Numbered from the stretch's first letter, positions 7,537-15,982 are shown. The stretch: 37,301 bases of DNA from Candidatus Atribacteria bacterium (GCA_029556475.1 JAKQEP010000152.1:1-37301), one strand, 5' to 3'. Notes: generated from the letters alone by a model not told the origin. Numbers and translations are program-made.

Positions 7537-8520
7537 CTAATTTTCCTGGTTGATGAGATTTACGATTACTTTAATCATTATGTCTTTTTCTTCAGATAAG
7601 CTTTCAGCGATAAGTAGTGTTAATGCTACCAGGGCATTGTCAGCAATTCTTTTACTGCCATCTTCTTTATATAAAATACCATTTTCATTTAAGAACCATA
7701 GGAAAAGCGAAGCAGCAATACGCTTATTTCCATCAACAAAGGAATGGTTTTTCACTACAAAGTAGAGTAAATGTGCTGCTTTTTCTTCAATGCTGGGATA
7801 TACTTCTTTCCCGTCAAAACTTTGATAGATAGCACCTATAGAGCTTGCGAAAGATTGATCTTTTTCCAGACCAAATAAGCCGGATGTGTATTGGCCTTTT
7901 AATTTATTTAATTCTTTTCGGGCTTTCTCATGGGTCAGCTTAAACTTCTCCTGAGTTGTTACATCTTTTATCTGTAGTTCCTGATGGTCATATTCATCAA
8001 GTAGGTGCAGAGCTTTCTGATAATCAAGAATGACTTGTAATAAGCCGGTTGCCTCAGTATATTCCAGGTTTTGCTGTAAAAGCAATCTTTCTATCATTCT
8101 GGAAGTTTTCTGTAATTCCTTAATTTTGGTCTGACTTTCCTGTAATCTTTTTTGATTGATGGTGTATCCCTGAATGAGATGATTTTTCAGGACATTGGTT
8201 GCCCAAATACGAAATTGGGTACCTCTTTTGGAGTTAACACGGTAGCCAACAGAGATAATTAAGTCAAGATTGTAAAAATCTACTTTATATACTTTGCCAT
8301 CAGTGGCAGTTGTTGCAAAATTTGCAACAACTGATCTTCTACTCAATTCCTCAGTTTCAAATATATTTCTTATATGTCTTGAAATAACAGATTTATCCCT
8401 TTCAAATAATTTGCTTATTTGATTCAAATTGAGCCAGACAGTTTCTTCTTTTAAGTTTACTTCGAATGTTTCTTTTCCATCTTCTGTGGTATAAATGATA
8501 ATTTCATTTTCTCTGGGCAT
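7537..8520 (-). CDS. RhuM-family protein with C-terminal Fic/Doc domain
   Basis: The 327-aa protein has a RhuM-type N-terminus (residues 1-140, with VWLNLNQISKLFERD like a helix-turn-helix, and NSKRGTQFRIWATNVLK) and a C-terminal Fic/Doc domain. The Fic loop H259-S-F-V-D-G-N-K-R267 has the Doc-type N-K-R ending. Fic-fold enzymes transfer AMP or phosphate to target proteins, and Doc phosphorylates EF-Tu; the target here is unknown. No separate Phd-like antitoxin is adjacent, so inhibition may be intramolecular. The ATG follows AAAGGGAT, and an extended -10 promoter lies at 8557-8569. It probably heads a two-gene unit with the 576-aa paralogue A. A truncated relative lies at 1643-2188. Confidence 0.88.
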   Translation of the reverse strand: MPRENEIIIYTTEDGKETFEVNLKEETVWLNLNQISKLFERDKSVISRHIRNIFETEELSRRSVVANFATTATDGKVYKVDFYNLDLIISVGYRVNSKRGTQFRIWATNVLKNHLIQGYTINQKRLQESQTKIKELQKTSRMIERLLLQQNLEYTEATGLLQVILDYQKALHLLDEYDHQELQIKDVTTQEKFKLTHEKARKELNKLKGQYTSGLFGLEKDQSFASSIGAIYQSFDGKEVYPSIEEKAAHLLYFVVKNHSFVDGNKRIAASLFLWFLNENGILYKEDGSKRIADNALVALTLLIAESLSEEKDIMIKVIVNLINQEN

Positions 8521-8556
8521 TTTTAATTATATCCCTTTCAGATTAATAATATTTTT

Positions 8557-8569
8557 ATTCTACCAGAAA
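8557..8569 (-). promoter_or_regulatory. extended -10 promoter of RhuM-Fic
   Basis: The minus strand reads TTTCTGGTAGAAT, an extended -10 (TG-G-TAGAAT) 37 bp upstream of the ATG at 8520. Its position matches the motif upstream of the truncated RhuM gene. Confidence 0.5.
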
Positions 8570-8849
8570 TTTGTTTATATTTCTTGCTTTGTCTGTCTAA
8601 TTGCATGTTATTGTTATTGATTGTTTTGTCGTGAAGGATTTTGCAGGGATGTAAAGATTAAATATGTGGGGATAAATGAAGATGGTCGTTGGTCGTTTGT
8701 CGTTGGTATTTAGTGGAAATACGAAGAGAAAGACTGGGGGATAAATGAGAGAGGTTTTTGGTTTATGGTTTTTAGTAAAAATACAAATATAAAAGAAGAG
8801 TGTGGGTATACATGGTGGTTTAAAGATAAAGATGTGGGAGATAGAGTAT

Positions 8850-8887
8850 GAGATTGCCACGTCTGCCATCGGCAGACTTGCAATGAC
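8850..8887. repeat. GAGATTGC hairpin repeat, copy 2
   Basis: Outer arms ATTGC and GCAAT enclose a perfect inner stem, GTCTGCC (8861-8867) with GGCAGAC (8871-8877), and a 3-nt loop. The flanks GAGATTGCCAC and GCAATGAC are shared with the copy at 33042-33082, but the inner stem is different and still fully complementary. Confidence 0.75.
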
Positions 8888-9024
8888 AAATACAAAGAAA
8901 CAAAGAAAAAATACTAAAGATGTTGGGATAAATGGAAGAAGTCATTGGCCGTTAGTCGACATTATTTAGTGAAATTATAAAGAAAAAATAAATGCAAAGA
9001 GAAGAATGTGGGAATAGAGGGTGG

Positions 9025-9074
9025 GATTGCTAAACCTGCTCTTAACAGAAGTTAAGAGCAGGTTCGGAATGACA
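9025..9074. repeat. GATTGC hairpin repeat, copy 3, 14-bp stem
   Basis: AACCTGCTCTTAAC (9033-9046) pairs perfectly with 9051-9064 across a 4-nt AGAA loop. The flanks GGGATTGCT and GGAATGAC match the other copies. It begins 6 bp past the pepD stop and may stabilise or end that transcript, though there is no T-run on either strand. Confidence 0.7.
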
Positions 9075-9079
9075 AAAAA

Positions 9080-10543
9080 TTAGGATGGTTTGATGTGTTT
9101 TAGGACGTTGAGAAGGTATTCATAGGTTCTTTTTAAAGATGGTATGCTTACATGCTCATCAGGAGTATGTACATCATACTGGTCTGGTCCTAAAGCGACT
9201 ATATCCAGGTTTTTATTCTTTTTTTTAAAGAAACCACATTCCAATCCGGCATGGATGGCTGTAATTTTCAGCTCCTTCTGGTACATGTCCTTATAAACCT
9301 TCTTGAATATTTCTCTCAGTTTTGAATCAGCCTGGTATTCCCATTCTGGATAATCGGCATCAGTTTTAAAATCAATATTAAAGATATAAGCAATAGTTTT
9401 TAATCGATTGAGAATATTATGCTTCTGGCTACCGATATTACTCCTGGTAGCACTTTCAAAGGATATGCCTGAATCAGAAGTAGAGACTACGCCCAGATTA
9501 GTAGAGCTTTCTACCAGACCCTCGATATCTCCGCTCATTGTTTGTGCTCCATCTGGCATAATTACAAGTAGATTAATTACTTTTTCTGTTATCTCTTTAG
9601 ATAATACTTTTGTATCTTTTTCTGTGGTTTTGCTGGCATTAAGGACTATATCCGGGTCTTTGCTGCGAAATTCTTTCCTAAAAATTGTATTCCATTCTTC
9701 TATTTTGGCAAAAAGTATCTTTCCCTGATTAGGATGAAGGAATAATACAGCTTCTGCTTCTCGAGGAATGACATTCATTTTGGAACCACCGTTGATTTTA
9801 CCGATTTGAAATTCTATCTCATCTGAAAGTGCACTTAAAAACCTACCCATAAGTTTATTGGCATTTCCTCTGCTCTTGTCTATTTCTGCTCCAGAATGGC
9901 CACCTTTTAATCCTTTTATTTCGACCAGATAGGAAATATTATCTGGTGCCGGATTCTCCCATACTGCCTCGATAAAATGAGATACTCTTATCCCCCCTGC
10001 ACAACTAGAAAATAGAACACCCTCTTCTTCACTATCGATATTGATGAGCATATCACCTTCCAGGTATGCAGGGTCTAATTTGGCTGCCCCTTTTAAACCG
10101 GTCTCTTCTTCTGTGGTTAGAAGTACCTTGAGCGGAGGATGTGGTATATCGTCAGAATCTAAAAGGGCCATGGCATAGGCAACTGCTATACCATTGTCTG
10201 CCCCTAAGGTGGTATCTGTGGCATAGAGCATATCATCTACCACACGGAGTTCAATGGGGTCTGTCTCAAAGTTATGCTCTTTTGATTTATTCTTATCACA
10301 TACCATATCCATATGTCCCTGTATGATTACCGTTGGTGCATTTTCATATCCAGGAAAGGCAGGTTTTTTGATTATGACATTTAATGATTTATCCTGTTCT
10401 ACTTCAAGATTTCTCTCTCTGGCAAAAGATACCAGATAATCACTTATCGCCTTTTCATTTCCTGAACATCTGGGAATCTTGCTAATTTCTGCAAAGAAGT
10501 AAAGAACAGGGTGTGCTAAAAAATCCTTATCTATTCCAACCAT
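9080..10543 (-). CDS. pepD: aminoacyl-histidine dipeptidase (M20 family)
   Basis: A cytoplasmic zinc dipeptidase of the M20 (PepD, aminoacylhistidine dipeptidase) family; 487 aa is the usual length. Metal-site motifs are present: GHMDMVCDKN (H77, with catalytic D79), the bridging aspartate in TLGADNGIAVA (D116), and the catalytic/metal glutamates in TTEEETGLKGA (145-146). INIDSEEEG and a C-terminal AIHAGLECG supply the remaining family signatures. The ATG follows AAAGGGAT. A good promoter lies at 10576-10604. It is monocistronic between the two unknown paralogues, with no evident functional tie to them. Exact peptide preference cannot be read from sequence. Confidence 0.92.
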   Translation of the reverse strand: MVGIDKDFLAHPVLYFFAEISKIPRCSGNEKAISDYLVSFARERNLEVEQDKSLNVIIKKPAFPGYENAPTVIIQGHMDMVCDKNKSKEHNFETDPIELRVVDDMLYATDTTLGADNGIAVAYAMALLDSDDIPHPPLKVLLTTEEETGLKGAAKLDPAYLEGDMLINIDSEEEGVLFSSCAGGIRVSHFIEAVWENPAPDNISYLVEIKGLKGGHSGAEIDKSRGNANKLMGRFLSALSDEIEFQIGKINGGSKMNVIPREAEAVLFLHPNQGKILFAKIEEWNTIFRKEFRSKDPDIVLNASKTTEKDTKVLSKEITEKVINLLVIMPDGAQTMSGDIEGLVESSTNLGVVSTSDSGISFESATRSNIGSQKHNILNRLKTIAYIFNIDFKTDADYPEWEYQADSKLREIFKKVYKDMYQKELKITAIHAGLECGFFKKKNKNLDIVALGPDQYDVHTPDEHVSIPSLKRTYEYLLNVLKHIKPS

Positions 10544-10575
10544 ATAATATAATCCCTTTCTTTTAATATATTTTT

Positions 10576-10604
10576 ATTATAAAGTTCGGGGCTAATATTT
10601 TCAA
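10576..10604 (-). promoter_or_regulatory. promoter of pepD
   Basis: On the minus strand, TTGAAA (10604-10599) and a perfect TATAAT (10581-10576) are 17 bp apart. The -10 box lies about 33 bp upstream of the pepD ATG. Confidence 0.65.
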
Positions 10605-10678
10605 TTTTTTCAATCATATACATTTAATATAAATTAGTTTGTTTTAAACATTGACTCTTTTTATTGAATGTGTTGAAA

Positions 10679-10934
10679 AGTTAATGGTTTTTGGTTTTTG
10701 GAGTAAATGTAAAACAAAGAGTGCGGGCTACAGAGTATGAGACTGCCATTCACTGCTAACACAGCAATGCTGAATATTAAAATAATGTAGGGGTAATTCT
10801 AGAGATATCAAAGACATACTTTCAGCAAATCTTGCAATAACGGGGGAATTAATTAATTGCAATGACGAAAAAGAATAAATACTTGGTATGATAGAAAAGA
10901 ATGCTTTAATAATAGTAGAAAAGAAAAGGGAAGG
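10679..10934 (+). repeat. decayed repeat spacer
   Basis: No gene is visible. Period-7 GGTTTTT units lie at about 10683-10700, an AAAGAGTGCGGGCTACAGAG module at about 10717-10736, and a degenerate GAGACTGCC element follows. At 10829-10846, CTTTCAGCAAATCTTGCAAT resembles the right half of the hairpin element at 33042-33082. Confidence 0.5.
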
Positions 10935-12893
10935 TCATTTTTTCATTTTAATTTTGCCTTTTTCCCAAAAATCAAGCACTACTCTGTCTGCTAATTTTCT
11001 ACCATTATTGGTAATCCAGAATTCTTTGATGGTCCACCCTAGCAACCTGGGATGATACTTCACCTTCTGTGCATCTATTACTCCAAACCAATTTAAATAC
11101 CTCAACAAGACTGAATCTACAATCATACTTAATTCTCTTGCTATTTCCTCAAGCTCTTCCTCTCCCTTTCTGTCATCATAGTAGAGGTATTTAGTGAAAG
11201 ATATTGTATCGATCCTTTCATAGGGCTTTAATTCATGGATGGAGGGCCATAATCCTACAATTTTTCCCTGGTATTCCTGGGCATATGGTTTAACCTGTGC
11301 TGCTGGATATAAATCTTCCCAGTTAACTTTTTCAATCCAGTCTATCAGCAGTTTAAAAACATTTTCACCATAGTTGTTTTCAGTAAAATTTTTAAAATGA
11401 TCTTGGTTCACCTGTACATATCCTTGTTTATCTGTATAAATTAATTGAGCAGATTGTGCTAAAAGGTGAATAAAGTGAATATAGATTTTTTCTTGTTCCT
11501 GACCCCAGCATTCTTCATATCCAATATCTATAAACTCATCTCTATCTGGACTAATAAAATTTTTGGTAATAATTTTCAGGTGTTTAAAGGGAATCCAGCG
11601 ATTAACCCGGGTAACTTTAATACGGTTTTCCAGAAAATAGCTGACAAAGGTCTCTATGTCTCGCACTACTGGAGAATCTTTCTCGTTAATATTGTTAAAA
11701 TGAAAATGGTCTTCTTGCCTGAGATTGATAGGATTCACCTGAAAATTGATAGGAAAACCCTTTCGGGGACTGTGTATTCTTTCTCTTTCTTCCCTCATTA
11801 CCTGAAAAGGTGTTTTCCCGTTGAGTTTTTCCTGGGGTTCATTAAGCCATTTTTCTTGAAAGGACCTAATTGTCTGTTCCATTTCGTCTTTATTGGAGAA
11901 TTTAGTTATATCAATATTCTTTTTTGCATATTTCATGAATTCATTTAACAGCTCATTTTCCACGGGACCCATACTTTCTGATGCCACTTCTTCTGGTGAT
12001 TTGCCCTGGAATTCATCTCGGGGAGAACGGTTCCAAAAGTCGTTAAAGAGTTGTTGAAATTTAATAAATTCTTCCTGTGAAGAAATATGCATTTCCCTTA
12101 ACAGTTCTTCGATAAGAGGAGTTGGCTCTGTAATCCTATTTATCTTTTTTCTTAAACTTTTAATAGAAGGAGCTTTTTTGCCCATTCGCTTCTTCAGAAA
12201 ATTTCTTAATTTTTTCTCTATGATTTCTATGGGTTCCTGAGTATAGTATTCTACATTCTCATCTTCTATCCTTTTGCTTTTACTTCGTTGAAGGATTTCT
12301 CTTTCAATCATTAAAGGGTTGATATGGTCGGATACCTGCATAGGCAAATCTCTCCAGGATCTTTTTGCTAAGTAAGAAAATTCATCGGGTAGAAATAGGT
12401 TGATACCAGACAGGACGTAATCCGATTCAAAGGGTAAAATCCTTCCAATAAAATAATCATCTTTTTTAAATTGAAAAGTAGCTCGATTTTTTCTTACTTT
12501 ATATTCCTTTCCTGAGCACACATCTTTTGCTATAAAATAATATCCCGGCAATACTGCACTAATGGTAAAGCCACTGAAAATACTTTTATTAAATCCCTGA
12601 ATTATTTCTTTATCTCTTTGATTATATTTGTGCAGCATTTTAGAAAGGAACACATCTATGGGCTTCTTTTTATAATTCTTTGAGGTATAGTCATAAATAA
12701 AATAGTCGTTGAACCTCATTTCTGCCATATCTTCTTCATCTGGAGTTTGATAGTATTTTCCCGGTGTTTTGGTTAAAAATTTTTCACGGACCTGGACCAT
12801 CTCTAAAAACAAATCGTGGTCAGATTCACAAAAATCGAGTATATCGTCGGTAAATTCATCTATTCTAAAAGCTGGTTCCTTCCAATCAGTCAT
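10935..12893 (-). CDS. uncharacterised 652-aa protein, paralogue B
   Basis: Full-length paralogue of the 576-aa protein at 5748-7478. It has the same N-terminal domain (ILDFCESDHDLFLEM, DYFIGRILPFE) and winged-helix-like region (RIKVTRVNRWIPFKHLK), and ends in DFWEKGKIKMKK. It carries about 75 extra residues (about 211-286). These include a helical stretch ending FNDFW287-N-R-S-P-R-D-E-F-Q-G-K-S-P, which parallels the later FQEKW349-L-N-E-P-Q-E-K-L-N-G-K-T-P. This looks like an internal duplication, complete here and shortened in paralogue A. The start is supported by AGGAG 11 nt upstream and a promoter at 12972-12999. It stands alone. No catalytic motif was recognised. Confidence 0.7.
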   Translation of the reverse strand: MTDWKEPAFRIDEFTDDILDFCESDHDLFLEMVQVREKFLTKTPGKYYQTPDEEDMAEMRFNDYFIYDYTSKNYKKKPIDVFLSKMLHKYNQRDKEIIQGFNKSIFSGFTISAVLPGYYFIAKDVCSGKEYKVRKNRATFQFKKDDYFIGRILPFESDYVLSGINLFLPDEFSYLAKRSWRDLPMQVSDHINPLMIEREILQRSKSKRIEDENVEYYTQEPIEIIEKKLRNFLKKRMGKKAPSIKSLRKKINRITEPTPLIEELLREMHISSQEEFIKFQQLFNDFWNRSPRDEFQGKSPEEVASESMGPVENELLNEFMKYAKKNIDITKFSNKDEMEQTIRSFQEKWLNEPQEKLNGKTPFQVMREERERIHSPRKGFPINFQVNPINLRQEDHFHFNNINEKDSPVVRDIETFVSYFLENRIKVTRVNRWIPFKHLKIITKNFISPDRDEFIDIGYEECWGQEQEKIYIHFIHLLAQSAQLIYTDKQGYVQVNQDHFKNFTENNYGENVFKLLIDWIEKVNWEDLYPAAQVKPYAQEYQGKIVGLWPSIHELKPYERIDTISFTKYLYYDDRKGEEELEEIARELSMIVDSVLLRYLNWFGVIDAQKVKYHPRLLGWTIKEFWITNNGRKLADRVVLDFWEKGKIKMKK

Positions 12894-12971
12894 AATAAAT
12901 TCATCTCCTTTTTTGGGTTAAATAACAAGAAAAAAATAAGTTTAAAAAATTAAATTAAATGTATTACTTAG

Positions 12972-12999
12972 ATTTTATCATTCATTTTATATTAGTCAA
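12972..12999 (-). promoter_or_regulatory. promoter of paralogue B
   Basis: On the minus strand, TTGACT (12999-12994) and TAAAAT (12977-12972) are 16 bp apart, about 80 bp upstream of the ATG at 12893. Confidence 0.5.
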
Positions 13000-13015
13000 A
13001 AATTTATAGTTTATA

Positions 13016-13062
13016 GGGACGGTTCTTCTGACACACTCGTTGTGCGTCGTGCGCAGTGCGTC
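13016..13062 (+). repeat. GGGACGGTTC-type repeat with GTGCGTCGTGCGCA core
   Basis: GGGACGGTTCTTCTGACACAC is followed by a GC-rich imperfect palindrome around GTGCGTCGTGCGCA and then GTGCGTCA. GGGACGGTTC...GACAC sequences of this kind recur between genes in many bacteria; that is recalled, not searched. A heptamer tract (TTGGTCGTTGG) follows at about 13066. Confidence 0.45.
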
Positions 13063-13249
13063 AAATTGGTCGTTGGTGTTAAGGTAATATACCGTTTAGT
13101 GTATAACGTATAGAAATATTGCAGGAAAAGATGAGAGAATAAAAAGATGAAGAGTGTAGGGGTAAAATATTAAATTATGGGTTAACCATTAATTCATAAA
13201 TAGTATCAAAAAGTGTTACCTATGTCTTGAAGTTTTTGTTACTCATGCC

Positions 13250-13350
13250 TTCAATCCGTTCTAATCGAGAAACAATATTTATTTATACTAGCTCGAACTT
13301 TTTTATGTATTTTTATTGTTCATAGGTTATGTGCCAAATAATTTTCATTG
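13250..13350 (-). pseudogene. relic 5' end of a second abiEi gene
   Basis: On the minus strand from ATG 13322, the reading begins M-N-N-K-N-T and then meets stop codons. The intact abiEi at 5500 begins M-N-Q-K-N-T. DNA similarity continues through ATTGTTTCTCGATTAG (intact copy: ATTATTTCTCGCTTGAC). Upstream, AGGTTATGTGCCAAATAA matches AGGTTATTTACCAAATAA, the operator region of the intact gene. The gene body is gone, leaving roughly the first 25 codons and the regulatory region. Confidence 0.6.
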
Positions 13351-13362
13351 TCATTTTATACA

Positions 13363-13431
13363 TGATGCTTTTAACTGAAAACTATAAACCGTAAACTATG
13401 AACCATGTTGCTCACAATTATTCTGGTATAG
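13363..13431 (+). repeat. period-7 tract and TTCTGGTATAG motif
   Basis: Heptamer units AACTATA-AACCGTA-AACTATG-AACCATG lie at 13379-13406. TTCTGGTATAG at 13421-13431 resembles the extended -10 motifs elsewhere and could serve the gene starting at 13535, though it lacks the final T of TATAAT. Confidence 0.45.
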
Positions 13432-13534
13432 GGGGAATGAAAAAAGGATGGGAATATAATACAATATAAGATAGTTTTAATATAGTTTTAGCATATCAGA
13501 GGAAAATTTTAAAGAAAAGCAGCGGTATTAAAGG

Positions 13535-15982
13535 ATGAATAAATTCAAGATTTCATCGGAATACTGTTTCTATACGGGAATATTCTTAATATCATTTTCA
13601 GTCTTGATGTTTGAACTTGCCCTGACCAGGATCTTCTCCATTATGCAATGGAATTATCTGGCTTTTATGGTTATCAGTATAGCTTTTTTAGGCTATGGTG
13701 CCAGCGGTACCTTTCTGACCGTCGTTCCATCTTTGACTACAAAAGATAAACAAGAAAAACTTCCGGCTCTTTTGTCCTTATTCGCACTCCTCTATGGCTC
13801 CAGCATCTTCCTGGCTTTCTTTTTGATTAATGGCATACCCTTTGACCTGTACCGATTAAAGGTAGATAGTTATCAATGGCTCTATTTAATCACCTATTAT
13901 CTGGCAGTTGCCTTGCCTTTCTTCTTTGCCGGAACCTGTATTTCCATGGCTATTACCCATCAGCCCCTGAAAGTTGGAAATATATATTTTTACGATTTAA
14001 CCGGGGCATCTTTGGGATGCCTTGCTTTTTTATTTTTCAGCACCAGGATGGGAATATTTAATCTGGTTTTGATGTTGGCCATTTTAGGCCTTGCTGCCTC
14101 TTACCTTTTTTCTCTTGCTCAGGAGAAAAAACTGTTTTCATTATTTTCACTTCTCTTAATTATAATAAGTCTAGTCTTTTTTAATCTTCCCTCCAAGAGA
14201 GTACTAACTCTGCCCATCAATCCCTATAAGGAATTATTCACTTTTCTTCGTTATCCCGAAACAGAAATACTATACCAGCGTGAAAATAGCTTTTCTCAGG
14301 TAAAAGTAGTGCATAGTCCGGCAGTGAAGCATGCCCCAGGGTTGAGTCTCAATTTCTCAGAGAGAATACCTGAGCAGCTGGGGATTCTTACTGATGATTC
14401 GGGGCTAAATGCAATAACGAAATTTGACGGAGATATAGAATCTATTCGTTTTACCGACTTCCTGACCAACGGACTGGGGTTTCATCTTGCCCAAACGCCT
14501 GACAGGGTGCTGGTTATTGGTGCAGGAGGCGGGCTGGATATCATAAGTGCTCTCTATCAGGAGAGCAGGGAGATTGAAGCTATTGAGATGAATCCTCTGG
14601 TAATAGAGCTCATGAAAGGAGAGTTTGCTGACTATTCCAGGCAGCTGTACAACAGATCTGAAGTTACCATTTTACCCGGTGAGGGGAGGAGTGTACTGAA
14701 GGGTATAGACCACAGCTTTGATCTGATTCAAATATCTATGGTTGGCTCTGCTACTGCCTCAACCGGGGGATTTCACAGTATCTCAGAAAATTATCTTTAT
14801 ACCGTGGAGGGGATGGTTGATTTTTGGGAACATCTCTCCTCTGATGGTATAATCTGCATTACCCGCTGGCTTCTTTTCCCTCCCCGGGAATCGGTCAAAC
14901 TGACAGCTATTGCTTTAGAAGCGCTGGAAAAGATAGGGGTTGAGAATCCCGAGAATCATATTGCCCTGATTCGCAGCTGGGGTACGGTTACTTTTATCTG
15001 TAGTAAAAGAGCTATTGATAGGAAGAAGGCGGACACTATTATTTCTTTCTGTGGGGAGAGGAGTTTTGACCCAATTTACTTTCCTGGAATTCTTCCCGAA
15101 CAGGTCAATCAAAACCACCGTCTGGAAAAGCCATATTATTATCTGGCTATTTCAGAGCTCATTGACCATTATAAGAATGATAAGACAAAAGTATTTTACC
15201 AGAAATATTTTTATAATATTGCACCTGCTACCGATAATAGCCCTTTCTTCTTCTATTTTTTAAAGTGGAGAAATATCCCGGCTATTATCAGGGATACCAG
15301 TTACTGGCAACCCGTGCTGGAATGGGGTAATCTGATGGTCTTTGCCACCCTGGCACAGGGAATAATATTCAGCTTCTTCTTTATATTCCTGCCACTTCTG
15401 GTTAGGAAGGTATCGCCGGGTGAGGGGTGGTATTTTCTGCTGCTTTACTTTGCCGCGCTGGGCTTTGGTTATATGCTGGTTGAGGTCTCCTTTATTCAGA
15501 AATTCATTCTTTATCTTACCCATCCCACTTATGCCACCTCAGCAATCATCTTCTCTTTTTTGTTCTTTTCGGGACTGGGGAGCCGTTTCTCTCAACGCTG
15601 GCAGGCGAGAGAGAGTGATACATTATATTATCTGAAAAGGATTATTCTATTCATCGGTCTATGTTTGATACTGTATCAGATTCTGATACCGGCTATTTTT
15701 AAATATACCCTTCATCTATCTTTAGTGGTGAGATTTTTACTGACTTCATTTCTGATAGCACCACTGGCATTCCTGATGGGTATGCCTTTCCCCCTTGGTA
15801 TCTATTTTTTGGCCAGGGAAAGGGAGGGGATGATACCCTGGGTATGGGCTACTAACAATTTCTGCTCTATTCTGGCATCTATCCTGGCAGTGATGATTGC
15901 TATTACCAGTGGGTTTAAGGTTGTGGGGTACCTGGCAGCAGGCATTTATTTGGTGGGATTATTGGCAATTTCAAAGAAATAA
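13535..15982 (+). CDS. membrane protein with spermidine-synthase-like methyltransferase domain
   Basis: The 815-aa fusion has an N-terminal membrane block (about residues 10-215, roughly six helices, including FELALTRIFSI). A soluble Rossmann domain of the spermidine-synthase superfamily follows (about 230-530). The protein ends in a second membrane block (about 590-812). The SAM-type glycine motif VLVIGAGGGLDI starts near residue 325, followed by acidic IEAIEMNPL. The dcSAM/putrescine residues of true SpeE (for example a D-x-x-D-P motif) are not clearly kept, so polyamine synthesis should not be assumed. The ATG is preceded by AAAGG at very close spacing, a poor ribosome site, but the N-terminus fits a membrane start. 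Monocistronic. Confidence 0.82.
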   Translation: MNKFKISSEYCFYTGIFLISFSVLMFELALTRIFSIMQWNYLAFMVISIAFLGYGASGTFLTVVPSLTTKDKQEKLPALLSLFALLYGSSIFLAFFLINGIPFDLYRLKVDSYQWLYLITYYLAVALPFFFAGTCISMAITHQPLKVGNIYFYDLTGASLGCLAFLFFSTRMGIFNLVLMLAILGLAASYLFSLAQEKKLFSLFSLLLIIISLVFFNLPSKRVLTLPINPYKELFTFLRYPETEILYQRENSFSQVKVVHSPAVKHAPGLSLNFSERIPEQLGILTDDSGLNAITKFDGDIESIRFTDFLTNGLGFHLAQTPDRVLVIGAGGGLDIISALYQESREIEAIEMNPLVIELMKGEFADYSRQLYNRSEVTILPGEGRSVLKGIDHSFDLIQISMVGSATASTGGFHSISENYLYTVEGMVDFWEHLSSDGIICITRWLLFPPRESVKLTAIALEALEKIGVENPENHIALIRSWGTVTFICSKRAIDRKKADTIISFCGERSFDPIYFPGILPEQVNQNHRLEKPYYYLAISELIDHYKNDKTKVFYQKYFYNIAPATDNSPFFFYFLKWRNIPAIIRDTSYWQPVLEWGNLMVFATLAQGIIFSFFFIFLPLLVRKVSPGEGWYFLLLYFAALGFGYMLVEVSFIQKFILYLTHPTYATSAIIFSFLFFSGLGSRFSQRWQARESDTLYYLKRIILFIGLCLILYQILIPAIFKYTLHLSLVVRFLLTSFLIAPLAFLMGMPFPLGIYFLAREREGMIPWVWATNNFCSILASILAVMIAITSGFKVVGYLAAGIYLVGLLAISKK

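Larger units (their letters stand above)
8641..9078 (+). repeat. mosaic intergenic repeat block
   Basis: No credible gene lies in this spacer; the minus-strand ORFs here read through repeats. It holds several copies of a GATGTGGGGATAAATGA-like module (near 8653, 8828, 8910, 9004) and period-7 GTCGTTG units (8682-8714, 8940-8970). It also holds GGTTTTT/GGTTTAT units (8756-8777) and two GATTGC...AATGAC hairpins (8850-8887, 9025-9074). The order of modules resembles the spacer at 32880-33085. Confidence 0.75.

Noticed and set aside
8597-8895. Two overlapping minus-strand ORFs (90 and 61 aa)
   Set aside because: They read through the heptamer and GAGATTGC repeat modules, are low-complexity, and lack ribosome sites.
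9025-9074. Strong 14-bp hairpin as a Rho-independent terminator for pepD
   Set aside because: No T-run follows on either strand, and its flanks show it is a member of the hairpin repeat family.
13535-15982. Calling the membrane fusion protein spermidine synthase (speE)
   Set aside because: It has the superfamily Rossmann domain, but polyamine-specific residues are not evident and the large membrane blocks are atypical.
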